Made by a program: the position numbers and the translations under genes. Under the pieces are notes generated by a model, which searched no databases, was not told the origin of the DNA, and worked only from the letters and a program-made list of their open reading frames with translations. Positions 1-11,591 of a DNA stretch of 64,000 bases are shown one piece after another (the stretch's first letter is position 1; each line of letters starts with the position of its first letter). Source of the stretch: Bretschneidera sinensis (Eukaryota; Streptophyta; Magnoliopsida; Brassicales; Akaniaceae); assembly GCA_023935145.1 (NCBI GenBank), contig CM043699.1, positions 69,989,638 to 70,053,637 on the forward strand. Reading direction: 5' to 3'.

Positions 1-768
1 TACAAGTGGAAGAGGTCCTCCTCTAGGTGTGCGTCATGGCCTAGCCCTTGGGCGTCATGGCCTCCAGCTGTTGTGCGCCATGGCCTACCCTATTCTGAGT
101 TGCGGCCCAAGGCACACTTGACACCAATTTTCAGCACTCTTCAGCTGGTGTGTAGGACATGATTAAAACGCACAAGTTCACTTAGACTCTTAGAGAGGCA
201 TGAATCTTTGGTTCTTGAGATCTAAAGTTTGAGATTGGCTTCAAGATTAGTTGAGGTAGTCATTGCTCTATATAAAGGGTCATCTAGGAGCAATAACAAA
301 AAAACACAACATACAAGACACAAGAGTGCAAAGTCACAAGTGTCTAGAGAGAATAAACACAAGAAAGGGTCTTATTTCAAGAGTGGCTGGTGTTGAGAGA
401 GTTAGACTCTCAAATCTTCAGAGGTGTTTCTAGTGAGAGAGAGTATTCAACAAGTGGGGTTCAAGGGCTTTGTAATTGGAATTTTCTTGGGGAAAATTCC
501 TGGGAAACACTTAGTTCTTATCTCTTTCTTTTCTCATCAAGAATAAGAGGGTTCTTGAGGAGGTGTTGTTGTAATTGTAAGAACTCCATTGATTTAGTGC
601 AGAGAGCTCAGAGGAGCTCACGGGGACATAGGCATTTGCCGAACCTCGATAACAATTGCTTGTGTTTTATTTTTTATGGTTTGATTCTTGTTCTAGTACA
701 AATCATTCTGGATTTGTGGGTTTAGAAAAATCACAACCTGGGATTCTTGCAAAGATGATTTTCCAACA
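1..768 (+). mobile_element. Ty1/copia LTR, 3' part, cut by the window edge
   Basis: This stretch is the same LTR family, in opposite orientation, as the two LTRs of the copia element at 28248-33340. The shared part includes the block around 555-650 (about a dozen bases each of 'gttgtaattgtaa', 'aactccattgatttag', 'cgaacctcgataac') and the terminal '..ttttccaaca', the reverse complement of the 'tgttggaaat' that opens the LTR at 28248. The family LTR is 1000 bp, so about 230 bp lie left of the window. A TATA-like box sits at 268-277. Whether this is a solo LTR or the 3' LTR of a full element cannot be decided here. The 111-codon ORF at 390-725 lies wholly in the LTR and is not a gene. Confidence 0.8.
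268..277 (+). promoter_or_regulatory. TATA box of copia LTR
   Basis: 'ctatataaag' lies about 490 bp before the LTR end. The same position in the related LTRs at 28712-28721 and 32802-32810 (minus strand) carries 'tatataaagg', so the box is conserved in the family and probably drives LTR transcription. Confidence 0.6.
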
Positions 769-1049
769 ATGATTATGTCTCAACTCATCACATCTCATCG
801 CAATGCCCCTATGTGGCAAATTGTTTCACAAAAGGGATGTCTCCCTACATACCAGTACATCTCTTATCATATACAATTTTGATCCCTCCCTACCCCATTC
901 TGGGTCGAGTCCTAAACATCTTGGATCCCTCCTTATCCTTTACCGGGTGGGGTCCTAACCTCACTTTTGACTCCACTCATGCCATACAAACATCACAAAA
1001 TTTATGTCATATGAAATGAATTCACAACACTGTAATATATATATTAATG

Positions 1050-1054
<5 letters not shown>

Positions 1055-1095
<41 letters not shown>
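1055..1095. repeat. (AT)n microsatellite
   Basis: About 20 uninterrupted AT dinucleotides, with imperfect AT/TAA sequence upstream from 1034. Confidence 0.95.
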
Positions 1096-1097
<2 letters not shown>

Positions 1098-2612
1098 GTT
1101 ATTTGTATTCCCATAACCGTTCGTCTAGTCATTCATATCACAACTTTTCTTCAAAACACTTCAAGATATAACTATACTTATATCTTATACATTCATACGT
1201 AATTTTTATAAATTTATATGTCCACAATCATCATACTTATATATGTTTTTAACTTTTTGCTTTTATTTTATAATTTACCATGCTTACTAAAAGTAAGGTG
1301 AAACTCACCTTTATACCACCAAGTACTAATCTTGAACTACTTCCTTGTCCTTGGTACTTCTTCAATCACACCTAAATTTTTTATATCATTTAGTATATTT
1401 TATAAGGATGCATACATATAAATTATATCCATCGATACTAAGCAACTATATGAAATAATCAAACTATAAGCTATGCCACAAGTTTTCTCCCTTTTGTCTA
1501 AGTGTTCTTATAGGTCTTAGTTTAACCCTAAATGTGATAGAAATTAATCTTTCTAAAGTTATAAGCATATTTACTTTTTCTTACTCTCCTTCATTTTCTA
1601 TCAAAATTTAAGCTTATGTCTCAAGACAAGGATTTCAATTTAAGGTATTTTCAAGGTTAATTTATAAGGAGATTAGGATTCTCAAATTTTTAAGATTAAC
1701 TAGAATGATTTGGTTAATTAAATTCCACAAATTCTTCTTCTCTAAAATCATCTTAAAAGATTTCTACCCAAAACTAGTTTTTCCCCAATAAACATTCAAA
1801 CTCAAGGAAATCATTCAATTCCAACAATTTTGATACCTCTAAAGACTTAATCTTACATATCTAACATTAACCATAAACAAACATAAGTTATTTCATTCTA
1901 GAATTAAAGATTGATTCATGGATTTCATTAAAACTTATACCCAAACTTCAAGTAATTCAAATTCCAAATCATTTCAAACAAAGCTAAAAAATTAACTGTC
2001 TTAAACCTACTTTAACTTGAAATGGGTTGGAAAGTGAGTATACCTCAAATTATTGGCAAAAATAGCTAAATAAAAGCGAAGGAAAATGGGTTTCTTTTTA
2101 GTGCCTACACCTTCTGCGTTGCCCTAGGGTGCGTGTGGCATCTCACCACCCACCTCAGCAGCTCCTCCTAGGTGGTAGTAAGTGTCCTATAAATTTTAGG
2201 GGCGAGTAGAAGGTTGGTGTGAGGGGATCATTTAGTTGAAGTTTAGAAAATTTGAGTTTCATAAGAAAATGAAGAAAAAAATGAGAGTTTGCCCAAGAAT
2301 TCTAGAGAGTTTGAGAGGTTTCAGTTGTGTTTTTGGGTTTTTTAGTGTCTCTCAACCCTTATATAAGACTCCAAAAAAGTTACTTTTCCTAATTTCCCTT
2401 CTCTTAACTCTTTTTTGAAATTTCTAAACTTCCTCTTATTTTTCATAAGAATTTTTACTAGGTCCCAACATTGTTTTACAAGAAATTTCTTTATAATCAA
2501 ACTCTTAACTTTTATGCCTCCAATCACCTTATTTCTATATTACCTATCCTATAATGAGTCATACACATATTTAACATGGAAAATTATGATTTACTTAATT
2601 AACATATATACA

Positions 2613-2640
2613 TGTGTGTGTGTGTGCGTGTGTGTGTGTA
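2613..2640. repeat. (TG)n microsatellite
   Basis: TG repeat interrupted once by GC ('gtgtgcgtgtg'). Confidence 0.95.
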
Positions 2641-2937
2641 TAAAATGTTTTAAAAGAAAATATCAGACTCTACAATAAGCTCTTGCACTCCACTTTTACG
2701 ATTTGCCCCTCTTTGACCATTTTCATTTGTTTTAACTCAATTCTTTTTTAGTAACTTCCAAGAAATTTTATTTAGTTTCACAAATTACAGGGATAAAAAA
2801 AATTATATTCCTCCCAAGGCATGTTGTTCTTAGATTAATTATTGTTTTATTATATATTTACCAACAAACATACAAATAGGATCCAAAAAGTACACTATCA
2901 CGTTAAGAAAATAATTTAATAAGTACCGGGCTCTACA

Positions 2938-3223
2938 AGAACTGACTTGCTTAAGTGGTATATTTGCCCAAGAGTGGTAGATTCACGATTGTTGGAATAG
3001 GTTCTCATTACCATTTATGTGTTGGGATTCGTAAGTGCATGTCATATATTCAACCCAAAGGTGTTTCATTATGATATATCTGGACTCTCAGTTAATGTAC
3101 TCATTTATTGTTTTGGAGTATACTATTACATCATTGTTTTGCTAATATATTATATTATTTAATTATTTCAGTCACCTTTTTCTGTCATCAATAACATTGT
3201 CACTATAACAATCTTGAGCTTCA
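2938..3223 (+). other. Probable leader of an older copia element, no gene
   Basis: AT-rich non-coding sequence between the gypsy-like LTR end and the old gag fragment that begins near 3224. I see no ORF, and no LTR end or PBS that can be placed with confidence. Confidence 0.4.
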
Positions 3224-3414
3224 GAACGACTCAAACTTCAAGAAGTGGAAGTATGATGTAGATTTTACCATGAATATGACAAATATGGACTCTACATTGA
3301 CTGATAACTCTGCAAAACTCACAGTCGCGAGTACTTAGTAAGAGAAACACACAGATACCATATGGATCAAGTTTAACTGTGTGCGCTTACTGCCAATGAG
3401 GAGTTCCATCCTAC
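3224..3414 (+). pseudogene. Old copia gag, N-terminal fragment (interrupted)
   Basis: The frame reads 'NDSNFKKWKYDVDFTM..' and then '..LTDNSAKLTVAST' before a stop. This is the start of a UBN2-type copia Gag (typical 'LNGSNFKKWK'). The copia element beginning at 3415 cuts the frame. The C-terminal continuation is found beyond that element at about 8283-8540, with a second copy at 11345-11591. The order (N-part, copia element, C-part) shows that this gag is older than the copia element. It is fully decayed. Confidence 0.65.
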
Positions 3415-3739
3415 TATTAGAGTTGGTGTATACTTCATGGGTCCAGATCTGTAAAACCCCCGACGACCACAAGGGTTAGGGGGCAGTGCCTCTGAAATTT
3501 TCAGGCCCTATACATGTTTTAGGTCTAGTTTTTTACTTGGCAGTTTGGGCTTAGGCCCATGAATAGCCGTGATTTTGTAGTAGGACGGAAAACCTAATTA
3601 GAGCCTCTTAAGTTGCTTATAAATACTCTCTAAATACTGAGCTCACATTGTAACAAGAGATTTGTGAGGTTGATTATAATGAAACTTCTGGTAGGACATA
3701 GCCTTATTCTTTCTATCTATAATCATTCAATTAGTATCA
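3415..3739 (+). repeat. 5' LTR of copia element (shortened)
   Basis: Matches the LTRs at 7875-8282 and 10935-11344. It lacks about 80 bp near its 3' end: the 'gtgattgacaggtct' part is missing between 'tctataat' and 'cattcaatt'. A TATA-like 'cttataaatac' occurs near 3616. It ends against the primer-binding-site sequence. Confidence 0.75.
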
Positions 3740-3769
3740 AAGCCTTGTGTTCAAGGATTAATGATCAGG

Positions 3770-5785
3770 ATGTCAATTGGATCACGGATTGAAATCGAGA
3801 AGTTCGGAGGGAAGAGCTTGGAGTTGTGGAAACTGAAGATGTAGGATCTACTCGTGGATAGGGATCTGTGGACGGCGATAGTCGATGAGATGTCGAAGAG
3901 TACGATGAGCATGACGGTAGTGTCCACGGTAGAGGCAGCATCACCAGTGGTGGTTTCGACATCATCTTCAACGGCTATCACGGAGTGGGAGCAGTTCGAT
4001 CGGAAGGCACAAAGTCTGATTCAACTATGCCTAGCTGATTCTATCCTGATAAACGCTTTTGGGGAGAAGACTGTGACAGAACTCTGGAAGAAGCTAGAAA
4101 TCCTTTATCAGAGTAAATCTCTAGTAAACAAACTGTTTCTGCGGAAGAAGTTATACAACCTTCAGATGGTTGAGGGCGATTCTTTATCTGTTCATCTACA
4201 TGAGTTCAACACTTTGATAGGTCAGTTATTGTCTATCAGTGTTGATGTGATGGATGACGATAAGGGTATTACACTACTTTATTCACTACTTGGTTCATGG
4301 GATAACTTGATAGTTGCGATTGGAAGTCGTACAACTGATATGTCCTTTAAGAATGTCGTGGCAACCTTATTGTCTGAGGAGATGAGGCGATAGGGTATAA
4401 AGAACTTGTCAAATAAGGCCTTATCTATGAGAAGGCAAACCAATGATAGAGATTACAAGTGGTCTGGTGATAAACCCAAGTTCAAGGGAAGATCGAAAAG
4501 TAGTGATAAATCTGTGTTAAAGTGTTGGAAATGTAGGAAGCTCGGACATCTAAAGAAGGATTGCAGAAGTAAGAGTATGAACCCTGAAAAGCGGATAGGT
4601 GAGAGATCAGCTTCAGGAAATAAGAACCAGGATGTTTATGCTAGTGACTTAAATATAATGTCATGTTTGGCTTAATCAGATCAAAGTGTTTGGATAATTG
4701 ACATAGGAGCATCATTTCACATGACACCTCACAAGGACTAGTTTCGTGAGTATAAAACCTTTGATAGGGGAAATGTTTTATTGGGAGATAAATCTCTGGT
4801 GAAAATTATTGGTCGTGGGAAAGTAAAATTAAAGATGAATGATGGGACGATCATGACAAAGTGTGATGCATATTCCTGGCCTCAACAGAAACCTGATGTT
4901 ACTTAGTAAGATGACAGATGGAGGAGTAAATTTCTACTGTAAAAAAAATTTGTGCAAGATGACTCATGAATCGCTAGCAATCGCACAAGGTGTTTGGTAT
5001 GGTATGTTTTACAAGTTGATGGAAAGTACAATACAAAGTCATTGCAGTGGAGGTTTTAACTTTAAGGAGGCAACTGATGATAAGGCAAGGTCCTCTAATC
5101 AGAGGCTTGGGCATATCAGTGAAAAGGGACCATCTACTTTATCATCGACGCAAATGGTGAAGAGAGTCCCAGATTGTTCCATGGGATTTAGTTTCTATGA
5201 GCATTGTCTTCATGGCAAGCAGAACCGTGTAAGTTTTAAGTCCGCTAGCACGAGGGCGAAGGATATTCTGGATTTGAGATATAGTGATGTGTTTGGACCA
5301 ATTTCGGTCAAATCTCTTAGAAAATCAAGGTATTACGTCTCTTTCATTGACGATTTTTCAAGATATGCATGGATTTACTTCATTAAGAGTAAAGCTAAAG
5401 CATTTGATAAGTTCCGTGAGTTTAAAGCATTAGTAGAAAATCATATAGAAAGAAAGATAAAGGTACTAAGAATAGATAATGGAGGGGAATTTTTCTCATA
5501 CAAATTTGAGCAATTCTATGTGGCAATCGGCATTGTAAGACAAAAAATAACTCCATATACACATCAACAGAATTGGGTGGCCGAGAGACTCAACTGATCA
5601 CTCATAGAGAAATCGAGGAGTATGTTGAGTTGTGCAGGCTTGGAGCTGGAGTTCTAGGCAGAGGCGGTGGCTACAGCATGTTATCTGAAGAACAGGTCAC
5701 CTACATCAGCTTTACAGGATTAGACACTGTTTGAGGCACTAATCGAGAAGAAGTCAAGTTTGGCTCATGTTAGGGTGTTTGGGTT
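3770..5785 (+). pseudogene. Copia gag-protease-integrase, degenerate
   Basis: Gag starts at ATG 3770 ('MSIGSRIEIEKFGG'). It has an in-frame stop at about 3842 and another at 4391, but the same frame continues into a CCHC zinc knuckle (CWKCRKLGHLKKDC, about 4520-4560) and the protease ('VWIIDIGAS', about 4688-4715). The usual aspartic-protease D-S/T-G triad is changed to D-I-G. After a frameshift near 4863 come the GAG-pre-integrase region ('LGHISEKG', whose zinc-binding pattern is poor) and the integrase core, with D in 'SDVFGPI', D in 'RIDNGGEF' and E in 'WVAERLN'. The conserved 'QNGVAER' has G changed to W. Stops at 5595 and later end the frame. The type resembles the Tnt1/Retrofit-like plant copia group. 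Confidence 0.85.
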
Positions 5786-7874
5786 TGATGCTTATATACA
5801 TGTGCCAAAAAAAAAAGAAACAAACTTCACAGCAAATCAGTGAAGTGCATTTTCATTGGTTATAAGGATGGGGTCAAGAGGTACAAGTTATGGAATCCAG
5901 AAAACATGAGTACAATTTTCAGTAGAGATGTTGTGTTCAGAGAAACACAAAGGGATATGATGGCTGTCCAAGATGTACCGAAATAGACAAAGCATGTTTA
6001 GATTGATCTTATCCCGGGAGATAAAGAGTGGAAGACTATCTCACAGACTACATCGGATACTTCAGATTCAGAGTCAGTTGGGTTTGAGCACGATATTAAT
6101 GTTTCTGATGTAGAGGATGAGGATTCAGATGCTAGCTCGGGGGTGGAGACTACGCCTGTCATAAGAAGATCCACATGGGTTAGGAGGCCACCCATCAGGT
6201 ATTCCCCTAATCCTTGCAGTGCATTATATGCTTTAAATATTACTAGTGATGATCCTAGCACAGTGAAAGAGGCGATGACCTCGGAGGATGCAAATCTGTA
6301 GAAGGATGCTATGAAAGAAGAGATGTAGGTACTGGACAGGAATGAAACATGAAGCCTTGTGAAATTACCTAGAGATAAGAAGGAAATTGGATGCAAATGG
6401 GTTTTTAAGAAGAAAACAAATGCAGATGGAATGGCAGAAAAGTACAGGGCATGTTTGGTTACAAAGGGGTACTCGTAAATAAAAGGAATTGACTATAGTG
6501 AGATATTTTCACTGGTAGCAAAGTTGACATCTATTAGATTTGTCTTATCCATGGTAGCTTCTTATGATCTAGAGGTCGAGCAACACGATGTGAAGACAGC
6601 TTTCCTTCACGAGGACTTAGAGGAGGAAATTTAAATGAAACAGCTTGAAGGCTTTGTGAACAGAGGCAAGAAAGAGCTGGTTTGTAAATTGAAGAAGTCT
6701 TTGTATGGACTAAATCAGTCACCACGGATATGGTACCAGAAGTTTGACACATACGCCATTCAGCTTGGGTTCACTTGCAGCTATGCTGATCATTGCGTCT
6801 ATGTGAAAAGGTTGAGGGTTGATTTTTTCATTTTAACCTTGTACGTTGATTATACACTATTGATTGAAAATAATAGGAAGACGATTAGCACTGTGAAGGC
6901 ATCGTTGGTAAGGCAGTTTGACATAAAAGACCTAGGGTCAACAAACTTTATCTTGGGCATGTAGATCAAAAGGGATCATGAAAATCAAAAACTGTGGCTA
7001 AGTCAAAAGAAGTATATTGAAAAAGTGTTGAATAAATTTAACTTGTCTAATAGCAAGCTGGTATGGACTTCCATGCCTTTTAGAACCAAGTTATCTATGG
7101 AACATTGTTCGAAGATGGAGGAAGAAGCTAAAGAGATAGCGCACATACCTTATGCTAGTGCGGTTGTAAGCATAAGAGATGGCGCACGTACAATGGTATG
7201 TACGAGACCAGATATTGCCCAAGCAGTGGGAGTATCAAGCAGATATATGTCTAATCCTGGGAAAGAGCATTGGACTCCAAACAAAAGAGTTCTTAGATAT
7301 CTTCAAGGCATGTCAGAGTTTACATTATGTTATAGAGGTATGGAAGGTAAGAAGAAATTCGATATTGTAGGATCGGTTGATGCTGACTGGGGATGAGACA
7401 TTGATCGCAAAAGGTCTACAAGCAAATATGTGTTCAATCTGTTTGGTGGGGCAGTGAGTTGGATGACCAAGAGGAAATGTGTTGTTGCTCTTTCATCCAC
7501 AGAAGTAGAGTATATGGTGATAACTCATGCTGGAAAGGAAGCGGTTTAGCTTCAAAGGTTGTGTGCTGAGCTTGGGTTTAAACAAGGAGCAGTGAAGGTG
7601 AAATGTGACAATCAATGTGCTATCTTCTTAGCAAAGAATCATGTATTTCATTCATGGATGAAGCACATTGATATCCAATATTACTTCATCCTGGAAAAGA
7701 TTGAAGAAAAGGTGATAATCTTGGAGAAAGTCGATACAACAATGAACAACGTAGATTTCTTGACTAAAGAAGTTAGTCTAGCAAAGTTTAAGTAGTGTGC
7801 TACTAAGATAGGCTTGAAGAAACAAAGTTCTGGGAAGTTTTCCATGTGTGTGAAGTATTTACCAAATGGGAGAT
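5786..7874 (+). pseudogene. Copia RT-RNase H, degenerate (first copy)
   Basis: Begins inside the integrase C-terminus ('KSVKCIFIGYKDGVK') and continues to the RT: 'ETWSLVKLPRDKK' in mutated form, 'CKWVFKKKTNADG', 'LYGLNQSPRIWYQKFD'. The active site is altered to 'LYVDYTLLI' from the family's YVDDML. RNase H follows ('SVDADWG', 'LSSTEVEYM', 'KCDNQCAIFLAKN', 'KHIDIQYYF'). There are at least six in-frame stops or shifts. The whole segment is repeated at 8843-10934 with many substitutions. Confidence 0.85.
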
Positions 7875-8282
7875 TGTTAGAGTTGGTGCATACTTCACGA
7901 GTCCAGATCTATAGAATCACCGACGACCACGGGTCCTGCTCCCTGGTGAATGAGCGAAGGTTAGTGGACAGCGCCCCTAAAAATTTCAGGACCTGTATAT
8001 GTTTTGGATCTGGTTTTTTGCTTGGTGGTTTGGGCTTGGGCCCATGAATAGCTATGGTTTTGAAGAAGAGCAGAAACCCTAATTATGGTGTCCTAAGTTG
8101 CTTATAAATATTCTCTATGTACTAAGCGCACATTGTAACGGGAGATTTGTGAGGTTGATTATAGTGAAAGTTCTGGAAGGATGTAGCTCTATTCTAGGGT
8201 AAACCTATGTATATTCTATTTTATTTTCTTTCTATATATAATTCATGTGATTGACAGGTCTCGAATCATTCAATTGGAATCA
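7875..8282 (+). repeat. 3' LTR of copia element (408 bp)
   Basis: Starts 'tgttagagttggtgc' directly after polypurine 'atgggagat'. Similarity to the 5' LTR runs through 'attcaattggaatca'. The sequence after it is old gag ('ctgccaatgctac'), i.e. the flank. Confidence 0.75.
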
Positions 8283-8540
8283 CTTATCTACCTGCCAATG
8301 CTACAACAAAAGAATTTATGGCCGTATAAGTAGATATCGGATGTCGTCAATGCTGAAATAGGCACCTATTTGCAACAATTGTTCTACATGAGGTATGACA
8401 GAGTTGGAAGTGTTAAGGAGTATACTATTCAGATAATCCATTTTCTAACCAAACCAGCTGAACTTAATATTATTCTTGGAGATCCTTGCATTGTTCACCA
8501 AGCCTTAAAACACTTTACCATCTTAGTCAGATTATTAATC
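8283..8540 (+). pseudogene. Old copia gag, C-terminal continuation (copy 1)
   Basis: Reads, with shifts, 'LPANATTKEFM', 'AEIGTYLQQLFYMRYD', 'VGSVKEYTI' and 'PCIVHQALKHF'. This is the UBN2 Gag block that follows the N-terminal piece at 3224-3414. It is separated from that piece by the copia insertion. Confidence 0.65.
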
Positions 8541-8842
8541 AGATATTTTAAAGCCCAATTCACATCCGTTAATCAAATTTTAGATTATAATCAATTTATC
8601 GGATTACTTAACGTATATTTAAAAAACTTATTACATTATAAGATACTTAAAAATATATCAATATAAATTAGAAATTATTTTTAAAATATTTAATCTTTTT
8701 ACCAATACATGTATTTTAAATATGTGATATAAAATACTTAAGAGTACTAACTTATAACATATATGTATTCCTATATTATAAAAGTAGAACATATATACAT
8801 AATACCAAGAAATTAACATATTATATACTATAATATTAAATG
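8541..8842. other. AT-rich flank, no gene (copy 1)
   Basis: Very AT-rich, no supported gene. It is repeated at about 11592-11906. It ends in 'aatattaaa', the sequence into which the Mutator-like element later inserted in the second copy. Confidence 0.6.
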
Positions 8843-10934
8843 GATGCTTATATACATGTGCCAAAAAGAAAAGAGGAACAAACTTGACAGCAAATCAGTG
8901 AAGTGCATTTTCATTGGTTATAAGGATGGGGTCAAGGGATACAAGTTATGGAATCCAGAAAACATGAGTACAGTTTTCAGTAGAGATGTTGTGTTCAGAG
9001 AAACACAAAGGGATGTGATGGCTGTCCAAGATGTACCAGAACAGACAAAGCAAGTTTAGATTGATCTTATCCCGAGAGATAAAGAGTGGAAGACTATCTT
9101 ACAGACTGTATCAGATACTTTAGATTCTGAGTCAGTTGGGTTTGAGCACGATATTCATGTTTCTGATGTTGAGGATGAGGATTCAGATCCAGGCTCAGGG
9201 GTAGAGACCACGCCTATCATAAAGAGATCCACATGGGTTAGGAGGCCACCCATCAGGTGTTCTCCTAGTACTTGCAGTGCATTATATGCTTTAAATATTA
9301 CTGGTGATGATCCTAGCATAGTGAAAGAGGCGAGGACCTCAGAGGATGCAAATCTGTGGGAAGATGCTTTGAAAGATGAGATGCAGGCATTGGACAAGAA
9401 TGAAACATGGAGCCTTGTGAAATTACCTAGAGATGGGAAGACAATTGGGTGCAAATGGGTTTTCAAGAAGAAAACAAATGCAGATGGAATAGTAGAAAAG
9501 TATAAGGCACGTCTGGTTGCAAATAAGTACTCTCAAATAGAGGGAATTGGCTATGGTTAGATATTTTCCCCAGTAGTAAAGTCGACACCTTTTAGATTTG
9601 TCATATCCATGGCAGCTGCTTAAGATCTAAAGGTCGAGCAACAAGATGTGAAGACAGCTTTCCTTCACGAGGACTTAGAGGAGGAAATTTACATGAAACA
9701 GCTTGAAGGTTTTGTGAGTAGAGGCATTAAAGAGCTGGTTTTTAAATGAAAGAAGTCATTGTACGAACTAAAGCAATCACCACAGATGTGGTACCAGAAT
9801 TTTTACATATATGCCATTCAGCTTGGGTTCACTCGTAGCAATATTGATCACTGTGTCTATGTGAAAAAGGTTAGGGGTTGATTTTGTCATTTTAACCTTG
9901 TACGTTGATGATATGTTGTTGATTGGAAATAACAGGAAGTTGATTAGCACTGTGAAGGCATCATTGGCAAGGTAGTTTAACATAAAAGACCTAGGGCCAA
10001 CAAACTTTATCTTGGGCATGCAAATAAAGAGGGATTGTGAAAATTTAAAATTGTGGCTAAGTTAAAAGAAGTATATTGAAGAAGTGTTGAATAAGTTTAA
10101 CATGTCTGACAGCAAGCCGGTAGGGACTCCCATGCCTTTGGGAACCTAGTTATCTGCGAAACAAGGTTCGAAAACGGTGGAAGAAGCTAAAGAGATAGCA
10201 AACATACCTTATGCTAGTGCAGTTGGAAGCTGAAGAGATGGCGCACGTACTATGGTGTGTATGAGACCATATATTTCCCAAGCAGTAGGACTATTGAGCA
10301 GATATATGTTTAATCCTGGGAAAGAGCATTGGACTGTAAACAAAAGAGATCTTAGATATCTTTGAGGCACGTCAGAGTTTGCATTGTGTTATGGAGGTAT
10401 GGAAGGTAAGAAGAATCTTGATATTGTAGGATCGGTTGATGCTGACTGGGGAGGAGACATTGATCGCAAAAGGTCTACAAGCAAATATGTGTTCAATCTG
10501 TTTGGTGGGGTGGTGAGTTGGATGACCAAGAAGAAATGTGTTGTTACTCTTTCATCCACAGAAGCAGAGTATATGGTGATAACTCATGCTGGAAAGAAAG
10601 CGGTTTGGCTTCAAAGGTTGTGTGCTGAGCTTGGGTTTAAATAAGGAGTAGTGAAGGTGAAAATGTGACAATCAAGGTGTTATCTTCTAGGAAAAGAATC
10701 TTGTATTTCATTCACGAATGAAGCACATTGATATCCAATATCACTTCATCTGGGAAAAGATTGAAGAAAAGGTGATAATCTTGGAGAAAGTTGATACAAT
10801 AGTGAACAACGCAGATTTCTTGACTAAAGCAGTTAGTCTAGCAAAGTTTGGGTGGTGTGCTACTAAGATGGGCTTAAAGAAACAAAGTTCTAGAAAGTTT
10901 TCCATGTGTGTGAAGTATTTACCAAGTGGGAGAT
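8843..10934 (+). pseudogene. Copia pol fragment (second copy), degenerate
   Basis: Starts in the integrase C-terminus ('MLIYMCQKEKRNKLDSKSVK') without gag, protease or integrase core. The RT parts 'ETWSLVKLPRDGKTIGCKWV' and 'LYVDDMLLI' are better preserved than in unit A, since the YVDD active site is intact. RNase H pieces follow at 10384-10644 ('SVDADWGGDIDRKRSTSKYV', 'LSSTEAEYMVI') and 10718-10860. Stops occur at 9558, 9623, 9748, 9975 and elsewhere. Confidence 0.85.
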
Positions 10935-11344
10935 TGTTAGATTTGGTGCATACTTTACGGGTCCATATCTATAGAACCCCCGATAACAACAAAGGTCCTG
11001 CTCCACAGAGAGTGGGCGAGGGTTAAGGGGCAGTGCCCCCAAAAATTTCAGGTCCTGTACATGTTTTGGGTCTGGTTTTTTGCTTGGCGGTTTTGCCTTG
11101 GGCCCATGACTAGCTGTGGTTTTGCAGCAGGGTAAAAACCCTAATTAAGACATCTTAAGTTGCTCATAAATATTTTCTATGTACTAAGCGCACATTGTAA
11201 CGAGAGATTTGTGAGGTTTATTATAGTGAAACTTCTAGCAGGATGTAGCCCTATTCTAGGGTGAACCTGGGTATGTTGTGTCTTATTTTCTTTCTGTTTA
11301 TAATTCGTGTGATTGACAGGTCTTGAATCATTCAATTGGTATCA
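10935..11344 (+). repeat. Copia LTR (second 3' copy, 410 bp)
   Basis: Same LTR as 7875-8282, starting 'tgttagatttggtgc' after 'agtgggagat' and ending '..aattggtatca'. TATA-like 'cataaatatt' near 11165. Confidence 0.75.
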
Positions 11345-11591
11345 CTTGTCTCCCTGCCAATGCTGCAACAAAAAAATTTATGGTCGTTATGGCAAGCAGA
11401 TATCGGATGTCGTCAATGCTGAAATAGGCACCTATTTACAACAATTGTTCTATATGAGGTATGACGGAGTTGGAAGGGTTAGGGAGTATACTATTAAGAT
11501 AATCCATTTTCAAACTAAATTAGCTGAACTTAATATTGTTCTTTGTGATCCTTGCATTGTTCACCAAGCCTTAAAACACTTTACCGTCTGA
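11345..11591 (+). pseudogene. Old copia gag, C-terminal continuation (copy 2)
   Basis: Second copy of the gag piece at 8283-8540, with a longer open frame ('GKQISDVVNAEIGTYL', 'MRYDGVGRVREYTI', 'DPCIVHQALK'). It confirms the UBN2 assignment. Confidence 0.65.

Larger units (their letters stand above)
769..2937. mobile_element. Probable Ty3/gypsy-type LTR fragment
   Basis: AT-rich sequence without long ORFs. It ends in '..accgggctctaca', much like the '..cacgggtattaca' end of the better-defined gypsy solo LTR at 27570-36216. Both also contain a block where 'ctcaccttt.. ccttg..cctttc/ccttggt' text precedes a long AT-rich part. I infer that the copia LTR at 1-768 inserted into a gypsy LTR and this is its right part. 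The left end and TSD are not visible, so the call rests on layout and the terminal motif. No coding feature is supported here. Confidence 0.4.
3415..8282 (+). mobile_element. Ty1/copia retrotransposon inserted in old copia gag
   Basis: Two related LTRs (3415-3739 and 7875-8282) bound a gag-pol region in the canonical copia order gag, protease, integrase, RT, RNase H. The LTR opens with 'tgttagag' (mutated to 'tattagag' on the left). A tRNA-Met-type primer site ('ttagtatcaaagcc') lies at the end of the left LTR, and a polypurine 'tgggagat' precedes the right LTR. The frames carry many stops and shifts, so it is dead. No convincing TSD was found because LTR ends and flanks are diverged. The 3' half is part of a tandem duplication (units 5787-8842 and 8843-11906). 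Confidence 0.85.
5787..8842 (+). repeat. Tandem duplication, unit A (3.06 kb)
   Basis: Covers the integrase C-terminus, RT, RNase H, the LTR, the old gag piece and the AT-rich flank. The same order of sequence follows at once as unit B. The left edge 'ttGATGcttatatacatg' at 5785 recurs at 8841 ('tgGATGcttatatacatg') right after flank 'aatattaaa'. The duplication therefore joined flank to the middle of the integrase gene. Confidence 0.9.

Noticed and set aside
390..725. 111-codon ORF on the + strand
   Set aside because: It lies wholly in a copia LTR and has no domain.
3415..8282. Target-site duplication for the copia element
   Set aside because: The flanks 'cctac' and 'cttat'/'cttgt' do not match, and the LTR end is uncertain, so no TSD is claimed.
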